Shown here: positions 16,660 to 23,718 of the stretch, piece by piece
Layout of the letters: each line of letters starts with the position of its first letter
Position numbering within the stretch: the first letter of the stretch is position 1
From: CAIUMH01 sp963758555
GTDB taxonomy: Bacteria > Actinomycetota > Acidimicrobiia > Acidimicrobiales > RAAP-2
DNA length: 23,718 nucleotides
Direction: 5' to 3'
Assembly: GCA_963758555.1 (NCBI GenBank)
Contig: CAVWVW010000001.1
Location: 1 to 23,718, forward strand
Program-made: the position numbers and the translations under genes
The notes under the pieces: generated by a model
Seen by the model: only the letters and a program-made list of their open reading frames with translations
Database searches by the model: none
What the model was told of the DNA's origin: nothing

Positions 16660-17924
16660 CGCAGCGGTGCCGCCGTCCCTGCAGCGAAGGCGTCGGCGAT
16701 GGCGTCGAGCGCACAGGTGAGGTCGGTAGCTCCGCCCTGGTGGATCAGGCAGTCGCACCGCACCGTGCTCCCGACTCGGCAGCAAGATCGTGGCGTGCCC
16801 CAACGTGGTGATCTCGCCTCGCTGACTCGTCGCCTCCATCGTCACGTCCACAGCCGGGCTCCCCTCGTCGGTCACGTAGGTGCTCACCACGCGACCGGAG
16901 AGGAACTGCGTGTCCCCGATGTAGTTGAACTTGCGAAACTCGCAGTCGAGCTTCCAGAGCCATGCCTCGTCACCCATCCAGTCTGTGCACAGGTGGATCA
17001 GCCACGTCTCTCGCATCCGTCCGTAGTCGAACGTGGTCGGGTTCCCCGAGCGGCGAGCGAACTCGGGATCCCAGTGCACTCGCTGCATCACGTCGGGAAT
17101 GTTGAGCTCGTCACGGTGGAAGAAGCGCGGGATCCTCCGTCGGTTCTGGAACGCCAGACGAAGTGGCTTCACCCCGTAGAGCCCCATCCCCATCCCTACG
17201 TGCCAGCAGATGATGTCGGTCACGGTCAAGGGGCCCTTGACCATGGGGCCGACGAGGTCGCCTTGGCCACGTCCTCGAACCAGCGCGTCTTGGCTCCACG
17301 AGGACCTTCTGAGGCGTAGAGCGAGTCGATGCGATCGATCTCCTCATCTGCGTAGGGTCGGATCTCGACGTCGTCGTACTTCTTGGCCGAGCGGGCCTTG
17401 CTCCGCTCGGTGCGGATCATGAGTCGGTACTGGCCAGCCAGCAACGGTCCACCGTCGACCTGGAAGACCTGGCCGGTCCACTCGTGCACCGCCCGATCAG
17501 CAAACTCGCTCGGCTTGTCCAGCACGCCAACCAAGGCGTTGCGGCGCTTCACCTTCTGACCGGGCGTAAGTGGCGCCCACCACTCTCGAGCGCTCGCCGC
17601 GTAGAAGGCGTGCACGCCGCTGAGCGGATCGCCGTGGAGCAGCGCTCGATGCTCGTCGGAGAGCGAGGCGACCTCATCGACACCGATGAGCGAGTCACCG
17701 CCCACCAAGGGTGGCGGAGCGATCACCGAGCCCCAGCGAGAAGCGGCGCCGTAGCCCTCATCGGACCAGAGCGGATTGTCGTCCCCGTAGGAGACAGCGA
17801 CGTGACGAAACGAGTCGATGCCAGGCTCTGCGTAGTGCGGGGGAACCGGGTTGGGCTGGGCGATGCCGATCCGCTCTCGGAGCTGCTCGATGCCGGCGTC
17901 GGTGATCTTGCCTCGCTCAGCCAC
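16656..17924 (-). CDS. MaoC-like dehydratase with FAS1-like N-terminal domain, two frame breaks as read
   Basis: Acyl-CoA dehydratase/hydratase built of two hot-dog units. The N-terminal unit contains YGDDNPLWSDEGYG and a PPPLVGG substrate loop; the C-terminal unit contains KGPLTVTDIICWHVGMG, HWDPEFARRSGNPTTFDYG and RETWLIHLCTDWMGD, typical of actinobacterial MaoC/FAS1-like fusions. Breaks: near 17261-17262 (one G missing, AAGGCGAC for AAGGGCGAC) and 16735-16737 (one extra G), after which GGATDLTCALDAIADAF leads to a TGA overlapping the next ATG. The corrected length is 422 aa and the two indels cancel. GTG at 17924 lies six bases after the upstream stop, with GGGAG nearby. It probably supplies the hydration step that the odd crotonases cannot. 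Confidence 0.88.
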
Positions 17925-17930
17925 GATCGC

Positions 17931-18599
17931 TCACGCTCCCTCACCTGAGGCCTGGGCCCACACCGCTTCGAGCTCGGCGCTCGAGACCACGGTGGCGACC
18001 AGCGAGAGGCTGTGTTCGATGATCTGCGCGCCGTAGTCGACTGGCGTCGCCACCACAGCGTCTGAGACGAGGACCACCTGATAGGAGAGGTTGACCGCAT
18101 CGAAGACGAGGTTCGGGATCGCCACGTTGAGCGACACCCCGACGATCACCACGGTCGTGACCCCCGCGTTTCGAAGGAGCTGGTCGAGCGACGTGCCGTT
18201 CAGCGGGCTGAGGCCGTGGTGGCGAGGGAACACCAGATCGCCAGGTGCTGGGCCAAGCTCGGGGATCGGTCGAGCTGCCTCACCCTCGGGAGGACGGTCC
18301 TTGGCGGCCTTCCGGGCTGCCGCGAAGAGTCGAGCGTTGTGATTGGACCCGAAACCCCCAGGCAAGCTCTCAGCCGTGGCGTGGATGACCGGCACGCCAG
18401 CGCGACGAGCGGCGGTGGCGACAGCGACCACATGCTCGATGAGACCCACCTGCTCTCCAGCCGCCGCAAGGGAGGGGAGGTTCGAGGTGGCACCGACAAC
18501 CCCGTTCTGCATCTCTTGGATCAGGAGCGCGCAGCGCGTCGGCTCGCAGACATCATGGAGGAGCCTTGACCTCTTCTCGGACTCCTGCGCCGTCGCCAA
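17931..18599 (-). CDS. isochorismatase-like (cysteine hydrolase fold) protein lacking the catalytic triad
   Basis: 222-aa member of the isochorismatase/nicotinamidase fold. Aligned by eye to family signatures, catalytic Asp is Glu29 (ALLIQEMQN), Lys is His127 (FPRHHGLSPLNGT), and the nucleophile Cys is Ala160 (GVSLNVAIPNLVFDA). Fold landmarks such as the NGTSLDQLLRNAG helix and DAVVATP are intact, so the gene is maintained but is unlikely to work by the usual cysteine mechanism. A binding, scaffold or non-covalent role is possible. It is the first gene of the nine-gene minus-strand run. The start is uncertain: TTG at 18599 has a weak site, and a run of eight C (18611-18618) just upstream could hide an indel. 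Confidence 0.8.
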   Translation of the reverse strand: MATAQESEKRSRLLHDVCEPTRCALLIQEMQNGVVGATSNLPSLAAAGEQVGLIEHVVAVATAARRAGVPVIHATAESLPGGFGSNHNARLFAAARKAAKDRPPEGEAARPIPELGPAPGDLVFPRHHGLSPLNGTSLDQLLRNAGVTTVVIVGVSLNVAIPNLVFDAVNLSYQVVLVSDAVVATPVDYGAQIIEHSLSLVATVVSSAELEAVWAQASGEGA

Positions 18600-18782
18600 G
18601 TGACCCGTGACCCCCCCCGAACCGTTGCCAACACGACTTTGCCTCTTCTGCGAGCGACCCTGACCGGTACGATCAGCCTCGCCAGGAACCGCTTCTCAAC
18701 GCTCCGAGGAAGACATGGTACCGAAGTGACATGCTCCACGACCGAGGGCGGACACCGACCTCCTTGGTGCTCCTGAGTCCTG

Positions 18783-20222
18783 ATGTGGGCTGACCGCGCG
18801 GCGCTGGTATCGACCGAGAATCTCGGACGCTTGATCATGGAGCACCCGTTCTCTGACGAGCAGCCCCTCCTCTCGACGATCGACGGCTCAGTGACCGCCG
18901 GAGCGGCACGAACAGAGGCGCTTGCGATCGCATCGCGCTTAGAAGCGGCGGGAGTGAAGGAACATCAGGCGGTGGCGGTCCGCCTCCCTAACGGACCGGA
19001 GGTGATCACAGCGATGGCCGGCATCTGGCTGGCCGGCGCAGTCTTCGTGCCGCTCAACACCCTGCTCCCGACCTCTGAGCTTGAGGCGGTGCTCGAACCG
19101 ACCGCGCCCGCAGCGCTGCTCGACATCGAGGGCCTCCACATGCGAGCGAACCCAGCCACGTACGACATCGCTGCTGCGTTCATCCTGTGGACGTCAGGGA
19201 CCACGGGCCGCCCGAAGCCGATCATCCACACACACGGTGGCTACCGCGAGCTGCTCTCCCGAGTCCTCGGTCCGCTCAGCGCCAAGCCCGACTCGAACGC
19301 GCGACCACGCTCTCCCAATCTGATCCCCGTCTCGCTGGCACTGAACGCCGGGATCTACAACGCCCTCTTCGGCCTGATGGCGGGAGCGTCGCTCGTCATC
19401 ATGGATCGCTTCGCCACCGACACCTTCGCTGAGCTCATCCGACGATTTGAGATCAGATCAACGGTGCTGCCGCCCGCGGCGATCGCCATGTTGAACGATG
19501 ACCCGGCCGTGGGCGACCTCACGCCGCTTCGCTACGTCAGAAGCATCACCGCACCGCTCTCGGCTCTCCAGGCGCGTCGCTTCACCGAGCGTTTCGGCTC
19601 CTTCGTCCTCAACAGCTACGGCCAGGCAGAGATCGGAGAGGTCATCGGCTGGACCGCCCAGGACGCCAAGGAGCATCCGGAGAAGATCGGCGCGGTGGGC
19701 CGACCGCATGCTGGTGTCGCCCTCAAGATCCTGGGAGACGATGGCGCTGCGCTCCAAGCAGGCTCAGTCGGTGAGCTGCTGGTCCGGCCACCGACCATGG
19801 CGGCCGGGTACGCCTCAGGAGATGACCTCACCGAGCGAGTGGACGATGAGGGCTTCTTGGACACCGGCGACCTGGGGAGGATCGACGAGGATGGCTTCGT
19901 CTGGATCGAGGGACGTAAAGGAGATCTGATCAATCGAGGGGGCAACAAGATCTTCCCCGAAGAGGTTGAAGAGGTGCTGCTCTTGGATGGCGCCGTTGAC
20001 GAGGTCGCGGTGGTCGGTGTGCCAGACGATCGGCTGGGACAGGTCCCGGTGGCCTTCGTGGTGTCGACGGAGACGATCGAGCGCGACGATCTCGAGGCGT
20101 TGTGCCGCCTTCACCTCGTTCCTTACAAGGTCCCCGTCGACTACGTGAGCATCGAAGCGCTCCCGCGAAGTGAGATCGGGAAGATCCTTCGCAGCCAGCT
20201 CGTCGATGGCTATCGCTCTTAG
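18783..20222 (+). CDS. class I adenylate-forming acyl/aryl-CoA ligase
   Basis: Intact 479-aa ligase that activates a carboxylic acid via an acyl-AMP. Seen: P-loop ILWTSGTTGRPKP (134-146), LNSYGQAEIGE, DTGDLGRIDEDGFVWIEGRKGDLINRGG, IFPEEVEEVLL, and the C-terminal catalytic Lys467 (SEIGKILRSQ). It is short for the family because the segment between the N-terminal strands and the P-loop (about 107-134) is reduced by some 30-60 residues. The ATG at 18783 is preferred because NLGRLIMEHPFSDEQPLL looks like the family start; ATG 18837 is an alternative, and neither has a strong ribosome binding site. It is divergent from the nine-gene run across 183 bases. It is not similar enough to the ligase at 10348 to be a duplicate. 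Confidence 0.9.
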   Translation: MWADRAALVSTENLGRLIMEHPFSDEQPLLSTIDGSVTAGAARTEALAIASRLEAAGVKEHQAVAVRLPNGPEVITAMAGIWLAGAVFVPLNTLLPTSELEAVLEPTAPAALLDIEGLHMRANPATYDIAAAFILWTSGTTGRPKPIIHTHGGYRELLSRVLGPLSAKPDSNARPRSPNLIPVSLALNAGIYNALFGLMAGASLVIMDRFATDTFAELIRRFEIRSTVLPPAAIAMLNDDPAVGDLTPLRYVRSITAPLSALQARRFTERFGSFVLNSYGQAEIGEVIGWTAQDAKEHPEKIGAVGRPHAGVALKILGDDGAALQAGSVGELLVRPPTMAAGYASGDDLTERVDDEGFLDTGDLGRIDEDGFVWIEGRKGDLINRGGNKIFPEEVEEVLLLDGAVDEVAVVGVPDDRLGQVPVAFVVSTETIERDDLEALCRLHLVPYKVPVDYVSIEALPRSEIGKILRSQLVDGYRS

Positions 20223-20316
20223 AGCGCTCCACTGACACTTACCTTCTTGGCAGCCCGTCCTCGGCGGCCGCCCGGAGATTGTCGTTGTCGGGATCTCAGG
20301 CCACACTTGGCGGACC

Positions 20317-21027
20317 ATGCCCACGATCGTCCTCATCCACGGAGCCGGTGAGACCGGAGCAGCGTGGCGTCGCGTCCAAGACGCCCTCGTGACGCCGAGC
20401 GTGGCCATCGATCTCCTCGGTCGAGGATCGAACCCCTCGGATCTGAGCCAGAACAGCCTCGAGCGCGTCGGTGCTCGAGCGGCCGAGGACATCGCGTCGA
20501 CGACGACCGGCCCCGTGATCCTTCTGGCCCACTCCATCAGCGGGGCGATCACGCCGGGGCTCGTCTCGCAGCTCGGCGCGCGCGTCCAAGGCGTGGTCCA
20601 TCTCGCAGCGGTCTGCGCACCCCCCGACGTCCTGCCGCTCTCCACGGTCTCCCAGGACTTCGTCGACCAGCTGCTTCCTACGGCTGACGTTCTGCGCAGC
20701 AAGCTTCGAGGCCGCAGCTTCTCGACAACCGACGACGTCTTGCCAGAGGGTCTCCTTCCCTTGAGCGAGAGCGGCACGCTCGCACGGCTCGATTCGATCG
20801 CCCTCGGCTGCGTCGTCTCAACGTTCGACTGGAAGCAGAGCGACCTGCCCCGAACCTACGTAAGAACCACCCGTGATCGGCTCTACTCCCAAGACGGCCA
20901 ACGACGACTCGCCGAGGCCTTCGATGCTCACCAGGTGATCGAGCTCGACTCTGGGCACAACCCGCAGCACACCATGCCGGACACACTTGCCTCAGTGCTC
21001 GACGATCTTGTCGAGCAGGAGAGCTGA
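20317..21027 (+). CDS. alpha/beta-fold hydrolase (MES/hydroxynitrile-lyase-like esterase group)
   Basis: 236-aa single-domain alpha/beta hydrolase, cytoplasmic. Seen: oxyanion loop VLIHGAGETGAAW (5-17), nucleophile elbow LLAHSISGA with Ser73, acid candidate Asp187 (TTRDRLY) and catalytic His214 (DSGHNPQHT). The compact lid and HG-AW start resemble the methylesterase/salicylate-binding-protein group. It would hydrolyse an ester or thioester, or conceivably act as a C-C lyase. The ATG at 20317 follows GGCGGA. It lies 94 bases after the ligase and 127 bases before the cupin on the same strand, a likely operon. Confidence 0.87.
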   Translation: MPTIVLIHGAGETGAAWRRVQDALVTPSVAIDLLGRGSNPSDLSQNSLERVGARAAEDIASTTTGPVILLAHSISGAITPGLVSQLGARVQGVVHLAAVCAPPDVLPLSTVSQDFVDQLLPTADVLRSKLRGRSFSTTDDVLPEGLLPLSESGTLARLDSIALGCVVSTFDWKQSDLPRTYVRTTRDRLYSQDGQRRLAEAFDAHQVIELDSGHNPQHTMPDTLASVLDDLVEQES

Positions 21028-21154
21028 GCTCCCCGACGAGCCAGCTGGCGGGGGCCGACCGGACGGGCCGCATCGTGATCTTGTGAGCCGCCTCGCCCGT
21101 ATCGTGGGCCATGAGCTCGACCGGGTCACCCAAGAGCAGAGAGAACGGCTGAGC

Positions 21155-21550
21155 ATGGGTATCAACGAGAAGAAGCCGACCGTAGAGGGGCCCGCCGAGT
21201 GGTTCACCGGCGAGGTCTGGATCGACAGCTTGGTGGAACCGACTGAGGGCTCGCTGCTCAACGTCGGTGTCGTCCACTTCACGCCGGGAGCTCGCACCGC
21301 GTGGCACTCCCACGAAGGAGGACAGCACCTCTACGTGCTCGAAGGCGTCGGTCTCGTGCAGGCTCGAGGCGAGAGGATCCTCGAGCTCCACCCCGGTGAC
21401 GTGCACTCGACCGAAGACGGCCAAGAGCACTGGCACGGAGCCGCCCACGACCACTTCATGGCGCACGTCTCGATGACCCAGGGGCCGCCCACCTGGGGCG
21501 ACCACGTCAGCGACGATGAATACGGTGCTGCTCGCTCGGCCAGTCACTGA
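21155..21550 (+). CDS. small Mn-cupin resembling bacterial hydroxynitrile lyases
   Basis: 131-aa single-domain cupin. Seen: GPAEWFTGEVWID start, WHSHEGGQHLYVLEG giving His51, His53 and Gln57, and EHWHGAAHDHFMAHV giving His92, His94 and His104. From memory, the manganese (R)-hydroxynitrile lyase GtHNL uses His53/His55/Gln59/His94 with active-site His96/His106; the spacing here is identical with an offset of two. That supports the same fold and metal site, though many relatives have other or unknown reactions. The ATG at 21155 matches the family N-terminus. A GTG at 21083 would add 24 codons with good bias but no ribosome binding site. Last gene of the ligase-hydrolase-cupin group. Confidence 0.83.
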   Translation: MGINEKKPTVEGPAEWFTGEVWIDSLVEPTEGSLLNVGVVHFTPGARTAWHSHEGGQHLYVLEGVGLVQARGERILELHPGDVHSTEDGQEHWHGAAHDHFMAHVSMTQGPPTWGDHVSDDEYGAARSASH

Positions 21551-21637
21551 GCGGACGTCGGCATGGTGTCAGCTCGGTAGCGAGTCAAAGATCGCCTCGA
21601 GGTCCCCGCACCGTACGAGATCCCGCCGCGCTGGTCG

Positions 21638-22090
21638 CTACCAGGCCGTACGCGGCCTGATCAGGCTGGTGGTGTCCATGTCGAGCCAGAAGGCGGGGAG
21701 CTTCGACATGTCACCCTCCCCTTCGAATCGCATCATCCCCTCTTGAATGAGCTGATCGCGGAGCGGTGGATCGGGATAGCGCATCGAGTAGCGCTTCGCC
21801 CACTCATAGTCACTGATGAGCTTCTTCGTGACCTCAGCGCCGTCGACCACGTCAGTGGTCACCTCGACCTTCCCGTCGTGCATGCGGATCAGCAGACCGA
21901 TCGAAGCAGCACCCTCGGGGAGGAGATGCTCCGGAGGGTTCGTGTACTCCTCGCAGAGCGCGAACTCGACGCCTGAGAGATCTTCATCAGCGAGATGCTC
22001 CACGATGAGATCGCGCAACATGGCGACCCACTCTGGACTGGCGTACTCAAACTTCTCGTACACCTCTGGCCACCCGTGCGTCGGACTCAT
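21638..22090 (-). CDS. small SCP2-like protein of uncertain function
   Basis: 150-aa cytoplasmic protein, no signal peptide or membrane segment. Seen: an acidic N-terminal helix (WVAMLRDLIVEHLADEDLSG), strands IGLLIRMHDGKVEVTTDVVDGAEVTKKLISDYEWAKRY, and a C-terminal block QEGMMRFEGEGDMSKLPAFWLDMD. The GEGDMSKL element and overall order resemble sterol-carrier-protein-2-like lipid-binding domains, but the match is weak and I would not insist on it. The ATG at 22090 has GGGGGG just upstream and starts the conserved sequence. It is divergent from the Rieske oxygenase across 267 bases and converges on the cupin gene, 87 bases apart. A substrate-binding helper for the oxygenase is an attractive but unproven idea. 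Confidence 0.65.
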   Translation of the reverse strand: MSPTHGWPEVYEKFEYASPEWVAMLRDLIVEHLADEDLSGVEFALCEEYTNPPEHLLPEGAASIGLLIRMHDGKVEVTTDVVDGAEVTKKLISDYEWAKRYSMRYPDPPLRDQLIQEGMMRFEGEGDMSKLPAFWLDMDTTSLIRPRTAW

Positions 22091-22357
22091 GTGCCCCCCT
22101 CGATGCTCGAAGCCTCGATCACTCTTGCTCATGACTTGGTGCGAGGCCCTGGAGCCCAGCAGTCCCTTCGGTAGCGACTCTACGCAGAGATCCCAAGCGG
22201 CACCGGAGAGCTTCCGAGCGTGTGATCCGAAGTGCATGCTCGGGCGCCACATGGGTGCCGAAGATGCCAGAGTGGAGATCACGTCGTGTGCCAAGGAGCA
22301 GCGAGCCTTCGGGCACGACCTCGCTCTGGAGTCAAGGGAGCGTGAGAGGCGGGGGCC
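22091..22357. promoter_or_regulatory. divergent promoter region between the SCP2-like and Rieske genes
   Basis: 267 bases with no convincing gene on either strand. By position it must contain both promoters. I cannot point to a clear -35/-10 pair or palindromic operator. A purine-rich GAGAGGCGGGGG directly before 22358 is the oxygenase ribosome binding site. Confidence 0.4.
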
Positions 22358-23618
22358 ATGGTCACGAGCGCAGAGAACGAGCTGCTGACCTCGATCGAGG
22401 GAGAGGCCCCGATGGGTCGGCTCATGCGAGCCCACTACTGGACCCCCTTTGCGATCTCCGCACACCTGGGTGCAGGACAGCCTCCACTCCCCGTGAGGCT
22501 GTTTGGCGAGAACTACGTCGCCTTTCGCGCCGAGGACGGCCGCGTCGGCCTCTTCGACGGCTCTGTCCCCATCGGCGCGCCTCGCTGTTGCTCGGAAGGC
22601 TCGAGGGCAGCGGGATCCGCTGCATCTACCACGGGTGGAAGATCGACGTCGCGGGTTGCGTGGTGGAGGCGCCCACCCAGACCGTGCGCGCAGGCGCTTC
22701 GCCGCCAACGTCACCGTCGTCCACTTCCCGGTGCACGAATCGGGTGGCCTGGCGTGGGTCTGGCTGGGGAGCGGCAACCCGCCCTCCTTCCCCGATCTCC
22801 CCTTCGACGACGATCGAGTCCCACACCGATGGTGGACGGTGTCACGGATGCCCTCGAACTGGCTCCAAGGCTTGGAGGGGACCATCGACTCCGCTCATGT
22901 GGGGGTGCTCCACCAGACGTGGCACCGCGTCACCGCGGACATGGCCAAGCACGCCAACCTTGCGATGGCCCTCGATGGGCCGCCGTCCTATGAGACGACT
23001 CACTGCAATTGGCCTTGACCGCGGCGCTCCGATCGACGGCTGACGGACGTACCTACGCTCGGGTCACTGAGCACCTGATGCCCTTCGTCACCGTGACCAC
23101 GGTCGGCAGGACGCAGCCAAGAGACGGAGCGGCCTTCGTGATCTGTCCTGTCGACGACGAGAACCACCTGCTGTTCTTCGGCGCCTTCGGCGACACGCCC
23201 TCGGAAGCCCCCGAAGCCCAGCCGGGCTTCGTCGCGCCCGGTGAGCTCCCCCGACCCTCGGGATTTCGCTGGACTCTCAGGAGAACGAGGCACCGCCTGG
23301 GGCCAGGACCGTGCCCTCCTCGACACCGGTCACTTCACGGGATTGGGGCGAAACCTCCTTGAGGAGGATGCCGCAGTCGAGACGAGCATGGGTCCCATCG
23401 TCGATCGCACCAAAGAGCACCTCTCGTCCGGTGATCTCGCTGTCGCCCAGCTTCGAAGGATGCTGCTCGAGGCAGTTCTTGCTCGACGCACAAGGCGCCG
23501 GATCGCCTCCTGGGCAGCGCGAAGGTCACTCGAGCCAGTCCGGATGCCCAACGCCGTCGAAGGGGTCCTCAAGGACGACGAGCGATGGCAGGACCTCATC
23601 CTCGGCCAGCTGCCCTAG
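22358..23618 (+). CDS. Rieske non-heme iron ring-hydroxylating oxygenase, alpha subunit, four frame breaks as read
   Basis: Resembles the phthalate 4,5-dioxygenase group of aromatic-ring or demethylating oxygenases. Pieces in three frames join to a 420-aa protein: N-terminus MGRLMRAHYWTPFAIS...VRLFGENYVAFR; Rieske site CPHR then 15 residues then CIYHGW; WVWLGSGNPPSFPDLP; catalytic Fe site NWLQGLEGTIDSAHVGVLH; then DGRTYARVTEHLMPF and a C-terminal domain with GHFTGLGRNLLEEDAAVETSMGPI. Breaks are near 22556-22561 (-1), 22691 (-1), 22998-23015 (-1) and 23248-23252 (+1 in a C5 run); the net total gives exactly 421 codons. Start ATG 22358 follows GAGAGGCGGGGG. No reductase or ferredoxin is in the window. 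Sequencing error is the simplest explanation for the breaks. Confidence 0.9.
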
Positions 23619-23648
23619 CTGACCTTGAGGTACCACCACGCCACAGCT

Positions 23649-23677
23649 GGCGGGGCCTTCTGCTTCGAGGCCCCGCC
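23649..23677 (+). terminator. GC-rich 10-bp stem-loop after the Rieske gene
   Basis: GGCGGGGCCT (23649-23658) pairs perfectly with AGGCCCCGCC (23668-23677) around a 9-base loop, 30 bases after the TAG at 23616-23618. No U-tract follows, as is common for actinobacterial terminators. The last 41 bases of the window show nothing further. Confidence 0.6.
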
Positions 23678-23718
23678 GACGGGTGCCTACGATCAGGTGT
23701 TACGTCCTCCGTTGACGC

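Noticed and set aside
15859..17244. A fused MaoC-crotonase protein
   Set aside because: The apparent fusion is produced by frame errors; corrected frames give a TGA overlapping a separate ATG at 16656-16659.
15982..17319. Long plus-strand open frame (445 codons)
   Set aside because: Antisense to the crotonase and MaoC-like genes; rich in Arg/His/Gln with no family motif.
1..23718. CRISPR arrays, tRNA/rRNA genes, transposases or defence genes
   Set aside because: No spaced repeats, cloverleaf-like segments, terminal inverted repeats or transposase/nuclease motifs were seen on reading both strands.

Overview
The window is a high-GC stretch with frequent GTG/TTG starts, purine-rich ribosome binding sites and many 1-14 base gene overlaps. 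Gene content (P450s, FadE/FadD/EchA-type beta-oxidation genes, a MaoC-type two-part dehydratase, a TIGR03085-like protein) points to an actinobacterium. An uncultured acidimicrobial or mycobacterial-type lineage is an inference; nothing here fixes the taxon. I see no rRNA, tRNA, CRISPR array, insertion sequence or phage gene.

Layout. 2-250: acidic C-terminal fragment of an unknown protein. 449-1370 (-): D-2-hydroxyacid dehydrogenase. 1726-3945 (+): beta-hydroxyacid dehydrogenase, SDR oxidoreductase and a VOC protein. 4039-7494 (-): cytochrome P450, a TIGR03085/DinB-like protein translationally coupled to a TetR regulator, and a membrane-anchored CHAP protein. 7870-8946 (+): a LivJ/AmiC-like ligand-binding protein without a signal peptide. 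9082-18599 (-): a tight nine-gene run, transcribed right to left: isochorismatase-like protein, MaoC/FAS1-like dehydratase, crotonase, acyl-CoA dehydrogenase, crotonase, crotonase, crotonase, acyl-CoA ligase, P450. 18783-21550 (+): a second adenylate-forming ligase, an alpha/beta hydrolase and a hydroxynitrile-lyase-like cupin. 21638-22090 (-): a small SCP2-like protein. 22358-23618 (+): a Rieske ring-hydroxylating oxygenase alpha subunit, followed by a strong GC hairpin.

Together this looks like a catabolic island for an alicyclic or aromatic acid, or a terpenoid/steroid-like compound. Oxygenases (two P450s, one Rieske) would functionalise the substrate, CoA ligases activate it, and the FadE, MaoC and four crotonases carry out a modified beta-oxidation or ring opening. 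Dehydrogenases (SDR, 3-HIBADH-like, D-2-hydroxyacid) would handle hydroxy-acid products. The substrate is not readable from sequence. No ferredoxin or reductase partner for the oxygenases is in the window.

Two themes stand out. First, seven of the 23 genes are broken as read by small indels (13 in all, several in homopolymers), yet every one reads through to an intact family member with a codon-consistent length once corrected. Sequencing or assembly error is more likely than gene decay. Second, several enzymes lack their family's canonical catalytic residues: all four crotonases lack both hydratase glutamates, the isochorismatase homologue has lost Asp, Lys and Cys, and the VOC protein lacks two metal ligands. 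This is the best hint of unusual chemistry here.
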